DNA from: Desulfocapsa sp.
GTDB lineage: Bacteria > Desulfobacterota > Desulfobulbia > Desulfobulbales > Desulfocapsaceae
Length of the DNA stretch: 64,000 bases
Reading direction: 5' to 3'
Assembly (NCBI GenBank): GCA_016765495.1
Contig: JAESPV010000001.1
Span: 22,169-86,168, forward strand
Under the pieces are notes generated by a model that searched no databases, was not told the DNA's origin, and was given only the letters and a program-made list of their open reading frames with translations. This document shows positions 51,534-60,720 of this stretch, one piece after another; the stretch's first letter is position 1; each line of letters begins with the position of its first letter. The translations under genes were made by a program, and so were the position numbers.

Positions 51534-52022
51534 ATGCCCCAGGTCACTAAATACGACCAGCATTTTAAAATATACGCTGATATCTACTTCGGCGGTGAAG
51601 TCTCCTGGCAGTGGTTTAAGGCCATGGGGATTGCCGAGTCAAGTCTTAATCCGAGGGCAGTAAGCCCTGTTGGTGCTATGGGCATTATGCAACTTATGCC
51701 ACCCACCAGTGCCCAGGTTGCCAGAGAATTGTGGATTGCAGATGATCCGCTTGATCCGAAAATTAATATATTGATGGGCATCCACTATGCCAGAAAGATG
51801 TGGACCATTTTTAAAAAAGAGCAGGGGCTGGAACGACTTTGCTTCATGTTCGGTGCTTATAACGCCGGTGCTGGCAACATCATCAAAGCCCAGGGACGGG
51901 CGAAGCTATCATATATCTGGGACGACATTGCCGATGCACTGCCGCAGGTGACCGGGAAACATGCCATGGAAACCATCCAGTATGTGGAGCGGATACTTGA
52001 TATCAGGCAAAAAATGATTTGA
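51534..52022 (+). CDS. SLT-type lytic transglycosylase, phage endolysin
   Basis: The 162-residue protein is one soluble lytic transglycosylase domain. The catalytic Glu lies in MGIAESSLNP (about 33), followed by GAMGIMQLMP (about 48) and the FGAYNAG motif (about 110). There is no signal peptide, so release would need a holin or another route. It cleaves the glycan backbone of peptidoglycan. GGAGAGG precedes the ATG. It is followed by a small membrane protein, as in lysis cassettes. Confidence 0.88.
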   Translation: MPQVTKYDQHFKIYADIYFGGEVSWQWFKAMGIAESSLNPRAVSPVGAMGIMQLMPPTSAQVARELWIADDPLDPKINILMGIHYARKMWTIFKKEQGLERLCFMFGAYNAGAGNIIKAQGRAKLSYIWDDIADALPQVTGKHAMETIQYVERILDIRQKMI

Positions 52023-52085
52023 GAAGAACGACACCAATTGGTCTCAAAAACAAGATTTAAACTCAATTTTAACGGGAGAATTATC

Positions 52086-52250
52086 ATGGCGAAGATAAAC
52101 GGATGGAAAACTTATGTTGCAGCAGCTGGTATGGGTGCACTTGGTGTAGTTGCCATTGCAAATGGTGATGTCCCTGGAGGCATCCAGCAGCTAGTTGCAG
52201 CGCTGGCGCTCGTTGGTATCGGTCATAAGATCGAGAAATCGGGAAACTAA
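52086..52250 (+). CDS. 54-residue membrane protein, holin candidate
   Basis: The product (MAKINGWKTYVAAAGMGALG start) has one or two hydrophobic stretches separated by a GDVPGG turn and a charged C-terminus. Small proteins of this type follow the transglycosylase in many Mu-like prophages. The holin role is inferred from place and size. GGGAG lies 8-12 bases before the ATG. Confidence 0.6.
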   Translation: MAKINGWKTYVAAAGMGALGVVAIANGDVPGGIQQLVAALALVGIGHKIEKSGN

Positions 52251-52260
52251 GCAGCCACTC

Positions 52261-52476
52261 ATGGATATTTTGGATCGCGCTCAAGTCGCAGACAGTAACT
52301 TTCTGGAACAGGCCCTGGCTGTCCAGGCCGAAAAGTTCGGCAAACGCCAGGGGATCTCCAGGAAACGTTGTCTGGATTGTGAGTGCGACATCCCGGAAGC
52401 GCGACGGATTGCGGTCCCGGGATGTGAGCGCTGTGTGGAATGTGCAGAAGAAATAGAAACCCTGAGGCGGAGATAA
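52261..52476 (+). CDS. TraR/DksA-family C4 zinc-finger protein
   Basis: The 71-residue protein has a helical N-terminus and a C4 finger, RCLDCECDIPEARR then GCERCVECAEEIE. Phage TraR-like proteins bind the RNA polymerase secondary channel and mimic DksA with ppGpp. It is 71 residues, like F-plasmid TraR (73). An acidic tip (DRAQVAD) precedes the finger. It sits inside the lysis-late transition. Confidence 0.82.
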   Translation: MDILDRAQVADSNFLEQALAVQAEKFGKRQGISRKRCLDCECDIPEARRIAVPGCERCVECAEEIETLRRR

Positions 52477-52827
52477 ATGGAAACAGTGTCAACCTTCGGT
52501 ACGCTTGCCACCTTGCTCAGCAGCTTAAGTGGCTGGGATTTTGGAGTGGTGGCCCTGCTCATTATTGTCGGGCCTGTTGGCATGGTGTTGTTGATAACCA
52601 AAACAAATAAAGATCTCCGGGATGAAATAAAGTCCCAGGCGGATGCCGATAACAGACGTTTTGAGGCGGTGGTACGGATGTACGAGAACAACGCCGTACT
52701 TGCTGAAAACTACCTCAAGTTGGCTAACGAATTAATGATGGTAATACACCTGAACACGGAGGCAATGACAAAGCTCGTTGCCCGTATTGATAATCAGCAC
52801 TTTGTCGCCCTGGAGCGAAGAGGATAA
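52477..52827 (+). CDS. single-helix phage membrane protein
   Basis: The 116-residue protein has one transmembrane helix (about 20-42, VVALLIIVGPVGMVLLI) and a coiled, probably cytoplasmic C-terminus (about 45-110). It could be a spanin-like or holin-like lysis protein by location. No family was recognised. The ATG directly follows the TAA of the TraR-like gene. Confidence 0.55.
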   Translation: METVSTFGTLATLLSSLSGWDFGVVALLIIVGPVGMVLLITKTNKDLRDEIKSQADADNRRFEAVVRMYENNAVLAENYLKLANELMMVIHLNTEAMTKLVARIDNQHFVALERRG

Positions 52828-52830
52828 AAT

Positions 52831-53076
52831 TTGAATACAGATATCGCAAACATGAAAGTAGGCCTGGGTGAGAAAAAGCAAAAACAGGCGGCTTTACAAC
52901 AGGAAGCAAAGGTGTTGTGCCGGCAAATCAGCCCTCTTTTAAATCCTCTTTTACTGTCCATTGAAAATATGGATATCGCAAAAGCATCAGTAAAAATGGA
53001 TCAGCTGGTGATGGCGCAGGCAGGGCTCCTCAAGCTGCAAATGCAGATAGAAGAGTTGGAGGATGCACTTGGCTAA
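52831..53076 (+). CDS. small coiled-coil phage protein
   Basis: The 81-residue helical protein starts at a TTG with GAGG upstream, three bases after the previous stop, and overlaps the next gene by 14 bases. Helices such as QKQAALQQEAKVLCRQ are visible. The function is unknown. Confidence 0.5.
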   Translation: MNTDIANMKVGLGEKKQKQAALQQEAKVLCRQISPLLNPLLLSIENMDIAKASVKMDQLVMAQAGLLKLQMQIEELEDALG

Positions 53077-53506
53077 CAAAGGCGACAAATCGATTCTGGC
53101 ACCGCAGGCACAACGGCTTTACGCTGAAGGCCACAATCTGTCTTCAATCAGCGATCAGCTAGGGGTGTCTGTTACAAGCCTCAGCCGTTGGAAAGACGAT
53201 AGCCACGATCCGAAACAGCCGATGGATGAATGGGATAGAGCCCGGACACAAAAGCGCGGCAACATCCAGCGCCTGCGAGATCTGTTTGAAGGCCAGCTAT
53301 CATACATGGAAGAATTGCATCCGAGTAAAATAACATCATCCCTCATGGATGCCCTCTCCAAAATGGGCGCCCTCCTGGAGCGATGGGACAAAATGGAGAA
53401 GGCGCAGCGTGTTGCTGATGATGTTGTCAAGGAAGTGAAAAAAGCTGGCATTACCAGTGATACAGCCAATGAAATCAGACGTCAAATATTAGGAATTGGT
53501 GCATGA
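53063..53506 (+). CDS. DUF1804-like small terminase candidate
   Basis: The 147-residue protein has an HTH of the kind found in small terminases (LYAEGHNLSSISDQLGVSVT, then SLSRWKDD) and a helical oligomerisation region (about 60-130). It matches the DUF1804 pattern of Mu gp27-like proteins and lies directly upstream of the large terminase, with which it shares an ATGA overlap. Confidence 0.75.
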   Translation: MHLANKGDKSILAPQAQRLYAEGHNLSSISDQLGVSVTSLSRWKDDSHDPKQPMDEWDRARTQKRGNIQRLRDLFEGQLSYMEELHPSKITSSLMDALSKMGALLERWDKMEKAQRVADDVVKEVKKAGITSDTANEIRRQILGIGA

Positions 53507-54966
53507 CTCAAGAAACGCCACACGTCTTTCTGTCTTACCAGCAGGAATGGGCCGATGATAAGTCCCAGGTCAAAGTGATTGAAAAATCAAGGCGCATTGG
53601 ATTGTCCTGGTCAGAAGCTGGTGATGACACCCTTTTTGCTTCTGAAGCTGCTGGATCGGACGTTTGGTATATCGGCTACAACAAAGAGATGGCCGAGGAA
53701 TTTATCAATGATTGTGCCAAGTGGGCGTTGCTCTATGATGATGCAGCTAGTGCTGTTGAAGAAGAAATCCTGAAAGATAAGGACAAAGACATTCTTACTT
53801 TTCGTATTCGATTTTCTTCAGGACATAAGATTGTGGCACTCTCCTCAAGGCCCTCAAACCTTCGTGGCAAACAGGGGCGGGTGGTAATAGATGAAGCCGC
53901 TTTTCACGATGATTTAAAAGCACTTATAAAGGCCGCAATCGCCCTTTTAATCTGGGGTGGTGAGGTACGCATTATCTCAACCCATGACGGCGAAGAAAAC
54001 CCGTTTAATGAGTTGATCAAGGATATCAGGGCAGGCCGAAAACCATACTCCCTGCACCGCGTGACGTTGGATGATGCACTAGAACAGGGATTTTATCAAC
54101 GGATCTGTCTGAAGCTTGACAGGGTATGGACTCAGGAAGGCCAGGATATCTGGCGTCAGGATCTTATTGACTCTTACGGCGACGGTGCAGATGAAGAGCT
54201 TTTCTGTATTCCTTCCCAGGGATCAGGCGCATTCCTGACGCGGGTGCTGGTTGAAAACTGTATGAGTGATGAGCTCCCGGTGATCCGCTATGCGCAGACA
54301 GATGATTTTAAATATCTCGATGAGGATATCAGACACTCAGAAGTAGAAGCCTGGTGTGAGGATACCCTCCTTCCCTTGCTTGAAACGCTTGATCCAGATC
54401 GACAGTCCTATCTCGGGGAAGATTTTGGGCGGACAGGCGATCTCTCGGTGATTGTCCCCCTGCAGGAGACCCAGAGCGCAACGTTTAAAGCACCGTTTGT
54501 TTTGGAGCTGCGCAATATCCCATTCAAACAGCAGGAACAGATTGTCTTTTATATCATAGATCGCCTGCCCCGCTTTTCTCATGGCTCTTTTGATGCCAGA
54601 GGAAACGGTCAGTATCTCGCAGAGGTGGCAGCGCAAAAATATGGTGAGAACCGGATCTCGGAAGTCATGCTATCCGAAAAATGGTACCGGGAAAACATGC
54701 CCAAATATAAAGCAGCGTTTGAAGATAAAACGATTCTGTTGCCACTTGACGCGGACATCATAGAAGACCATCGGGCATTCAAGGTGATCAAGGGTGTAGC
54801 CAAGCTGCCGGATGGCAAAACAAATTCCAAAAACAAAAAGCAACGCCATGGTGATTCCGGGATTGCAGGAGCTATGGCCTGGCATGCCACCGGCCAGGAA
54901 GGTGGCGGTAAACCCGAATATGAATCTGCAGGCAAACGCCGCTTTGCAAAAAAAGGAGCCTGGTAA
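53503..54966 (+). CDS. large terminase (Mu gp28-like)
   Basis: The 487-residue protein is the packaging motor and nuclease. The ATPase part shows an adenine/Walker A-like stretch (KVIEKSRRIGLSWSEA), Walker B RVVIDEAAFHDD and a coupling motif in IISTHDGEENPF. The C-terminal RNase H-like nuclease domain has acidic residues in YLGEDFGRTGDLSV and SFDARGNGQY. It overlaps both neighbours (ATGA, TAATG). Mu-type phages package headfuls that include flanking host DNA. Confidence 0.9.
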   Translation: MTQETPHVFLSYQQEWADDKSQVKVIEKSRRIGLSWSEAGDDTLFASEAAGSDVWYIGYNKEMAEEFINDCAKWALLYDDAASAVEEEILKDKDKDILTFRIRFSSGHKIVALSSRPSNLRGKQGRVVIDEAAFHDDLKALIKAAIALLIWGGEVRIISTHDGEENPFNELIKDIRAGRKPYSLHRVTLDDALEQGFYQRICLKLDRVWTQEGQDIWRQDLIDSYGDGADEELFCIPSQGSGAFLTRVLVENCMSDELPVIRYAQTDDFKYLDEDIRHSEVEAWCEDTLLPLLETLDPDRQSYLGEDFGRTGDLSVIVPLQETQSATFKAPFVLELRNIPFKQQEQIVFYIIDRLPRFSHGSFDARGNGQYLAEVAAQKYGENRISEVMLSEKWYRENMPKYKAAFEDKTILLPLDADIIEDHRAFKVIKGVAKLPDGKTNSKNKKQRHGDSGIAGAMAWHATGQEGGGKPEYESAGKRRFAKKGAW

Positions 54967-56540
54967 TGGCCAACAAGGTGATCATCTATGACCAGTTTGG
55001 CAGAGAGGTGGATCTCTCATCCAATAAAAACCCGGATCGCAACCCGCTTGCCGTTGCTCCGGTACTGGATTCTTTCCGGGAATATGTAACAGACGGTCTC
55101 ACTCCCGAACGGCTCGCAGCAGTATTTAAAGCTGCTGACAGCGGCGACATGCGATCACAGGCAGAACTGTTTGAGCAGCTGGAAGAGAAAGACGGTCACC
55201 TGCTGTGCGAGCGAGATAAGCGAAAAAACGTCCTCCTGGATCTTGATTTCATCGTTGAGCCAGCCAGTGAAGATCCCAGGGATCAAAAAATAGCAAAGTT
55301 TGTAAGCGAGACATTCAGCAACCTGACCGACTGGGAGGATACAATTGTCTCCCTCCAGGATGCGGTTGGTAAAGGCTATTCCGGCCTGGAAATCTTCTGG
55401 GATGTTTCCAGCGGCCAGGCAGTTCCGACAAAGTTTGATTTCATTGAGCAGAAGCGCTTTCTCTACACAGATGAGAAAGGTCTGCTGCAGAAGTACCCGC
55501 GCTTGCTCACCGATGATGATCCTATGGGCATAGAGGTACCGGCCTGGAAGATGCTCTTGCATAAATACGGCGGTAAATCCGGGCACCCAACCAGGTCAGG
55601 TATCTATCGAGTTGCGTCCTGGATGATACTCTTCAAGCACTATGCGCTCAAAGACTGGGTAATATTCTCCGAAGTTTTCGGCATGCCACTCAGGCTGGGA
55701 AAATATTCATCAGGTGCCTCGACCGATGACAAAGATGCACTGTTGACAGCGATCTCCTCCCTTGGCTCTGATGCCGCAGGAATTATTTCCGATTCAACGG
55801 CCATCGAATTTATAGAGACCGTGAAAAATGCCAGTGGTGATCTTTATAAAATGCTGGCCTCTTTTTGTAATGGCGAGATTTCCAAAGCTCTCCTTGGTCA
55901 AACCCTGACCGCTGAGGTGGACGGCAAAGGCAGCTATGCAGCATCCAAAACGCACAATGAAGTACGGCTGGATCTTCTCCGTGCCGATGGCCGGGCCATT
56001 GCTGGTACTGTTCGTAATCAGTTGATTCGGCCCCTGGTTGGTTTTAATTTTGGCTGGGATGCATTAATCCCTGAATATTCCATTTTGTTTGAGGAGCCTG
56101 ACGACCTGCTGGCAAAATCGGAATGGATGGGCAACGTCCTGGATCGTGTTGCCATGCCGCGTTCTTTTGTTAATCGCTCCTTTGGTATCCCGGAACAGGA
56201 AGGGGAAGAGGAAATGGTTGGTGGTGCCACAGCTCCCCAGCCCTCCGTATCAACAGCTGCTAAAACAACAGTTGTAGCCAAGGATGGAGCAGCTCCACAA
56301 TTTAGCGACGAGCAACAGGAGTTGGAAGATCTGGCGGACATGGCCTGGACGGAAACGGATCTCAGCACCAACGAAGAAAAGATCCTGCAAATTGTCCAGG
56401 AGGCCGAAAGCTACGAAGAGGCCATGGAAAACCTCCTCGCCTTCTATCCTGAAATGGAAATGATCAGCCTGCAGGACGGACTTGAAAAGGCATTGCTCAC
56501 TGCAGATCTCCATGGAAGATTGATGGTGAAGGATGCCTGA
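54966..56540 (+). CDS. DUF935-family portal protein (Mu gp29-like)
   Basis: The 524-residue protein forms the dodecameric portal. The DUF935 pattern is clear: IYDQFGREVDLSS start, EEKDGHLLCERDKRKNVLLD, WMILFKHYALKDWVIFSEVF (about 220), GMPLRLGKY and a C-terminal acidic extension (about 420-524). The extension is rich in Glu and helical. The gene overlaps the MuF-type gene by eight bases. Confidence 0.92.
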   Translation: MANKVIIYDQFGREVDLSSNKNPDRNPLAVAPVLDSFREYVTDGLTPERLAAVFKAADSGDMRSQAELFEQLEEKDGHLLCERDKRKNVLLDLDFIVEPASEDPRDQKIAKFVSETFSNLTDWEDTIVSLQDAVGKGYSGLEIFWDVSSGQAVPTKFDFIEQKRFLYTDEKGLLQKYPRLLTDDDPMGIEVPAWKMLLHKYGGKSGHPTRSGIYRVASWMILFKHYALKDWVIFSEVFGMPLRLGKYSSGASTDDKDALLTAISSLGSDAAGIISDSTAIEFIETVKNASGDLYKMLASFCNGEISKALLGQTLTAEVDGKGSYAASKTHNEVRLDLLRADGRAIAGTVRNQLIRPLVGFNFGWDALIPEYSILFEEPDDLLAKSEWMGNVLDRVAMPRSFVNRSFGIPEQEGEEEMVGGATAPQPSVSTAAKTTVVAKDGAAPQFSDEQQELEDLADMAWTETDLSTNEEKILQIVQEAESYEEAMENLLAFYPEMEMISLQDGLEKALLTADLHGRLMVKDA

Positions 56541-57387
56541 AACAAAAAAATATCTCAGTCATGCTTTTGACCTTCCCATGGAAGAAGCTCAGGCATTCTG
56601 GAGGGACAAGATCCAAATTGGTGCCGGGCAGTTTAACAAACTCTCTGCCGAGGCTAAACTTCGCGCCTTCGCAGTATCCGGGATTGCCAAGGGCGATGAA
56701 CTAAACACTGTTTTTACTGCTCTGCAAAAGGGTATCGATCGTGGTGATTCCTTCGGGAAATTTAAAAAAGAGTGTGCAGATATTTTTGAACGCCGGGGCT
56801 GGAAAGGAAAACGGGCATGGCGGATAGATAATATTTACCGCACCAATATCCAAACTGCCTACAACGTTGGCCGTTATAAGCAACTGCAGGAAGAATCCTC
56901 AGTTTTTCCTTACTGGCAGTACGACGCAGTAAACGACAAACGCACCAGGCCAACCCATCTTGCCATGGACGGGAGAGTGTGGCCAAAGGATCATCCGGTT
57001 TGGAACACCTGGTACCCGCCAAATGGTTATCGCTGCCGCTGTTCAGTGATTGGACTGACCAGGGGGGCAGTGGAACGAAGAAAGATTGAAGTTGAAAAAG
57101 AAGATATCACAGAAAGACTGATTGAACCTGTTTCACCTGTCTCGGGGGAGAAGATGCCGGGCCGGCAGATGTTGCCAGATATTGGATTTGAGCATAACCC
57201 GGGCCAGGTGTACTGGGCACAATTTGCCCAGGTCTTAATTGACCGGCTGAAAACATACCCTGGAGGATTGGCGCTGATGGTTGAAAAAGATCTTTCTGAG
57301 ACGAAGGCGCTGACAGATTTACTAGAGGCCGCAGAATCGTCTGAGCGTGATTTGGATAAGGAAACGACTACAGACACAAAGAGTTGA
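56533..57387 (+). CDS. MuF-type head morphogenesis protein (gp30-like)
   Basis: The 284-residue protein has the phage Mu protein F-like domain (about 30-190), with IYRTNIQTAYNVGRYKQLQE, YDAVNDKRTRPTHLAMDGRV and WYPPNGYRCRCSVIGLT, including the conserved Arg-Pro-x-His and Cys-Arg-Cys. It associates with the portal inside the head. The last 90 residues are variable. A 50-bp gap with a TTTAAACAT direct repeat follows. Confidence 0.9.
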   Translation: MPETKKYLSHAFDLPMEEAQAFWRDKIQIGAGQFNKLSAEAKLRAFAVSGIAKGDELNTVFTALQKGIDRGDSFGKFKKECADIFERRGWKGKRAWRIDNIYRTNIQTAYNVGRYKQLQEESSVFPYWQYDAVNDKRTRPTHLAMDGRVWPKDHPVWNTWYPPNGYRCRCSVIGLTRGAVERRKIEVEKEDITERLIEPVSPVSGEKMPGRQMLPDIGFEHNPGQVYWAQFAQVLIDRLKTYPGGLALMVEKDLSETKALTDLLEAAESSERDLDKETTTDTKS

Positions 57388-57437
57388 TCTTCTCCAAACA
57401 CAAACGAATTTAAACATAGTTTAAACATGGTTTTGAT

Positions 57438-57977
57438 ATGGAGATGCGGATACGGATTGACGATTCCAGATTGCAGGAAGTTTTAGCGCGAAGTATCGAG
57501 CGCTGCGAGAACAAACAGCAGGCCTTGAGAGCTGTTGGCGCCATTGTCCGGGAATCGATCAGAACAAACTTCAGGGAAGGCGGCAGGCCTGAAAAATGGA
57601 AGGCATCAAAGCGAGGATCGGCAGACAGTATTCCAGGGCGGAGAGTTGGCACTTTACGGGACACAAACAGGCTGATGAATTCCTTTACCGTCAAGGCCGA
57701 TCAAAACAGCGTGGTGGTTGGTACCAACGTTGAATATGCAGCCACTCATCAATATGGAGCTAAGAAATTCAGTTTCGGCACTGTGGTGGCAAAAGTGCCA
57801 GCGCATTACCGGAGCTTTCGGGGCAGATTTAAAATCAGGGTAAAAGCCCATGACCGAAAAATGAAACTCCCCTGGGGAGATATCCCGGCCAGGCCTTTTA
57901 TGCACATACAGACGGATGACATCAGGGACATAGAAGAGATTATGGCAGCGCACATCATCGGAGAAAAAACAGCATGA
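57438..57977 (+). CDS. phage virion morphogenesis protein (gpG-like)
   Basis: The 179-residue protein matches the virion morphogenesis family (Mu G, P2 S). It has a helical N-terminus with AVGAIVRESIRTNFREGGRP and WKASKRG, then LRDTNRLMNSF, a strand-rich middle (SVVVGTNVEYAATHQYGAKK) and PARPFMHIQTDD near the end. It acts at head completion or the tail connector. It overlaps the protease gene by four bases. Confidence 0.88.
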   Translation: MEMRIRIDDSRLQEVLARSIERCENKQQALRAVGAIVRESIRTNFREGGRPEKWKASKRGSADSIPGRRVGTLRDTNRLMNSFTVKADQNSVVVGTNVEYAATHQYGAKKFSFGTVVAKVPAHYRSFRGRFKIRVKAHDRKMKLPWGDIPARPFMHIQTDDIRDIEEIMAAHIIGEKTA

Positions 57978-58984
57978 AAATTTTAACCATTATAGCAGCC
58001 CTCGGCCTGGAAGCTGGAAAAGATAGTTTACCAGAATGGATCTGCCTCTTCCCTGAAGGCTCAGTCGAGGTGGAAGGATTTGGGACATACCTGGTTGATC
58101 GTATTTCCTGGGAACTCGTCATCACCAGGCTGGATCGTCGTGGTGTGGACATTGTTTTTGATTACGAGCATCAGACCCTGGAGGATGTAAAAGCCCCTGC
58201 AGCAGGTTGGTGCCGAGAGTGGCGCTATACAGATGGCATAGGTATTGAGGCGCGGATTGATTGGACCGAAGAGGCCAGCGGCTATCTGACCAAAGGTGAG
58301 TATCGCTATTTCTCACCGGTTTTTAATGTCCGCAAATCTGATGACCGTCTTTTATCGATACACAGTGTGGCGCTCACTAATGCGCCCAGAACAAATAATA
58401 TAAAACCGCTCCTTGCAAAGCTTGGGGCAGAACAACAACAAGAGGAGCAGAACATGACTTTGCTTGAAATGATGATCGCGGCCCTGAAATTGAAACAGGA
58501 CGCAAGTAATGATGATGTCGTTGCCGCCGTGGCAAAACTGGAAAAAGGATCCGGTGTCGCGCCAAAAGAAGTGATCTCCAAGGCGGTGATTACAGCACTC
58601 GGAATTGAAGAGGATGACGAATCAACCGTTGTTGCGTCTATCCATGCCCTGAAACAGTCTGGAAAAAACGTGGTCTCTCAGACAGATTTTAAACAGCTCC
58701 AGGAGAAGCTTGCAAAACGTGATGCTGATGAGGTTGTGGCCAAGGCTGTTATCGATGGCAAGATCACCCCTGAGCAAAAAGACTGGGCAACCCAATATGC
58801 CAAGGACAATTTGGATGGCTTTAAAATATTCGTGGCTAAGGCTCCTGTGGTTGTCCCTGTCGGTGCGCTGCCGGATGCGGATCAGAAACTCGATGCCACC
58901 AAGATGTCCGACTCCGTCCTCACAGTTGCTAAGATGATGGATGTGGATGAGGCAGACCTGAAGACATTTGGCGGAATTCAATAA
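57974..58984 (+). CDS. Mu-type prohead protease/scaffold (gpI-like)
   Basis: The 336-residue protein has an N-terminal protease domain (about 25-140), with VDIVFDYEHQTLEDVKAPAA, GEYRYFSPVFNV and SVALTNAPRTNN containing the expected His and Ser region. The C-terminal helical scaffold (about 155-336) is shorter. An internal ATG at 58454 preceded by GAGG could give a separate scaffold, as Z does in Mu, but this is an inference. Element B follows directly. Confidence 0.88.
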   Translation: MKILTIIAALGLEAGKDSLPEWICLFPEGSVEVEGFGTYLVDRISWELVITRLDRRGVDIVFDYEHQTLEDVKAPAAGWCREWRYTDGIGIEARIDWTEEASGYLTKGEYRYFSPVFNVRKSDDRLLSIHSVALTNAPRTNNIKPLLAKLGAEQQQEEQNMTLLEMMIAALKLKQDASNDDVVAAVAKLEKGSGVAPKEVISKAVITALGIEEDDESTVVASIHALKQSGKNVVSQTDFKQLQEKLAKRDADEVVAKAVIDGKITPEQKDWATQYAKDNLDGFKIFVAKAPVVVPVGALPDADQKLDATKMSDSVLTVAKMMDVDEADLKTFGGIQ

Positions 58985-58990
58985 CAAGAA

Positions 58991-59060
58991 CGGTATGCGG
59001 TGTGAGGTGTGGGGTCTGCGGTCTTTTACCGCATACCGCATACCGCGCACCCAAAACCGA
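58991..59060. repeat. heptamer palindromic element B
   Basis: CGGTATGCGGTGTGAGGTGT...GGTCTGCGGT on the left pairs with ACCGCATACCGCATACCGCG on the right around TCTTTT. It lies between the protease and the decoration-protein gene, upstream of that gene's AAAGGAG site. TCTTTTAACCGA, found after it, recurs after element E. Confidence 0.75.
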
Positions 59061-59091
59061 TCTTTTAACCGATTTTTCAAAGGAGATTAAC

Positions 59092-59496
59092 ATGGCTTTA
59101 ACAGCAGATAGAAACACCCCTCATAAGGATGGCGAGTTGCTTGTAGTTGGAGTTGCCGCAACTGCAATAGTATTCGCCGGTGGCATGGCTGCAGCAAATG
59201 CGGCTGGCTTTATTACCCCGGCAGCTGATGCTGCAGGACTCACTGTAATGGGGATGGCTGAGGAACAGGTTGACAATAGCGCTGGAGCTGACGGGGATCT
59301 GTCCGTAGCTATTCGCAGAAAAAAAACATTCATTTTTAAAAACTCTGGCAGTAATGCAGTGACTGTTGCCCTGCATGGGAAAAATGTCTATGTGGAAGAT
59401 GACGAAACTGTCTCGTCTGCAGGCGGAACAAATAGCATCGTTGCGGGAAAATGTCTCGGCATTGTTACGCAAGGGGTGTTGGTAGAGATCAGCTAA
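59092..59496 (+). CDS. capsid decoration protein-like (DUF2190 type)
   Basis: The 134-residue protein starts MALTADRNTPHKDGELLVVG, a form common in head-decoration and DUF2190 proteins. It has a hydrophobic, Ala/Gly-rich strand-forming body, with VAIRRKKTFIFKNSGSNAVT in the middle. The frame is open into element B, but AAAGGAG fixes the ATG at 59092. It lies just before the major capsid gene. Confidence 0.7.
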   Translation: MALTADRNTPHKDGELLVVGVAATAIVFAGGMAAANAAGFITPAADAAGLTVMGMAEEQVDNSAGADGDLSVAIRRKKTFIFKNSGSNAVTVALHGKNVYVEDDETVSSAGGTNSIVAGKCLGIVTQGVLVEIS

Positions 59497-59524
59497 ATCC
59501 TGATCTATCTTGATCCATCTACAA

Positions 59525-59678
59525 CTTGGTTAAAAACGTGGTATTGGGTTTGTGGTGTGCGGTATGCGGAAGGGCAGGTAAGCGAAGATTCCGAAAAAAC
59601 CGGACGTTTAGTCTTTTCCGCATAGCGTAAAATGCGCACCTCAAACCGCGCACCTCAAACCGAAAACCGAGTAGTTAT
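59525..59678. repeat. heptamer palindromic element C
   Basis: It starts with TTGGTTAAAAACGTGGTATT (shared with element F), continues GTGGTGTGCGGTATGCGG, and holds AGGGCAGGTAAGCGAAGATT, the reverse complement of the middle of element A. It ends with CGAAAACCGAGTAGTTAT, also shared with F. So blocks are exchanged and inverted among copies. Confidence 0.75.
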
Positions 59679-59710
59679 ATCAATTATTTAAATTTGTAAG
59701 GAGAATCAAA

Positions 59711-60631
59711 ATGCTCGTAAACAAGTCCAATGTAGCTGCTATTTTTATCAGCTTGAAAACAGTATTCAACAAGGCATTTGCCGGTGCGGAAACCACCTGG
59801 CAGGAATACGCCATGCTGGTACCGTCCTCCACCAGCCAGGAGGATTATTCCTGGCTCTCTACTTTTCCCAAGATGCGAAAATGGCTTGGGGAAAAGACTG
59901 TTAAGTCTCTCGCTGCCTTTAAATACACCCTCACCAATGATGATTTTGAGGCCACTGTTGAAGTGGATCGAAACAATATTGAAGATGATCAGATAGGGAT
60001 TTACGGCCCAATGGCCATGGAGGCAGGCTCCTCTTCCCGTACCTGGCCGGATGAGATTGTTGGCGAAATAGCAAATGGATCGTTTGTAAACAAATGCTAT
60101 GACGGTCAGTACTTCTGCGATACCGACCACCCTGTTGGTGATGGCGAAGGTGGCACAGTGTCTTTCTCCAACAAAGGCACAGCTGTCCTGTCCACTGCTA
60201 CCCTGGCAGCTGCCAAAGCTGGCTATGGTGCCGCGAGAATAGCCATGCGTAAATGCGTGGATGATGAAGGCCGGCCACTTGGAGTAAAGCCCACCGTACT
60301 TATGGTGCCGCCAGCGCTTGAAGATGAGGCCAATGCTTTGATGACAGTCGATCGTCTTGAAGACGGCAAGGCCAACATCTTTAAAAACACTGCAAAAGTG
60401 GTGGTCAATGACCAACTCACTTCTGATACAGCCTGGTTCCTGCTCGACACCAGCCGGGCAGTGAAGCCCTTTGTTTTTCAGCAGCGTAAAAAGCCTGTCT
60501 TTGTACAGCAAATCGATCCTGAGGCAGATGATGTCTTTATGCGCAAGAAATTCAAGTTCGGTGCTGAGGCTCGCGGCAAGGCTGGATATGCACTGTGGCA
60601 GCTTTGCTACGGATCTACAGGAACAGCTTAA
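59711..60631 (+). CDS. Mu-type major capsid protein (gpT-like)
   Basis: The 306-residue protein matches the Mu major head subunit: MLVNKSNVAAIFISLKTVFN start, WQEYAMLVPSSTSQEDYSWL, YTLTNDDFEATVEVDRNNIE, CDTDHPVGDGEGG and KPTVLMVPPALEDEA. HK97-fold capsids of this length are normal for the family. TAAGGAG lies upstream. High late expression is expected, and repeat elements flank it on both sides. Confidence 0.93.
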   Translation: MLVNKSNVAAIFISLKTVFNKAFAGAETTWQEYAMLVPSSTSQEDYSWLSTFPKMRKWLGEKTVKSLAAFKYTLTNDDFEATVEVDRNNIEDDQIGIYGPMAMEAGSSSRTWPDEIVGEIANGSFVNKCYDGQYFCDTDHPVGDGEGGTVSFSNKGTAVLSTATLAAAKAGYGAARIAMRKCVDDEGRPLGVKPTVLMVPPALEDEANALMTVDRLEDGKANIFKNTAKVVVNDQLTSDTAWFLLDTSRAVKPFVFQQRKKPVFVQQIDPEADDVFMRKKFKFGAEARGKAGYALWQLCYGSTGTA

Positions 60632-60636
60632 CGGAA

Positions 60637-60705
60637 CGGTTTTGGGTCCGAAGTCTACGCTTATCTGCGGTATGAGGTGTGCGGTAAGGCCATCTCATGC
60701 CGCTC
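60637..60705. repeat. heptamer palindromic element D (short)
   Basis: It contains GGTCCGAAGTCTACGCTTAT then CTGCGGTATGAGGTGTGCGGT, the left arm seen in elements E and F. The right arm is nearly lost, so it is a half or degenerate copy. Confidence 0.65.
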
Positions 60706-60720
60706 TTAGAGGAGATGACG

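Noticed and set aside
59002..59091. N-terminal extension of the decoration protein and other frames reading GVCGL- and YAEKT-like strings across the repeat elements
   Set aside because: They are translations of the 7-bp repeat units, which stay open in several frames because the unit length shifts frame. They lack start signals.
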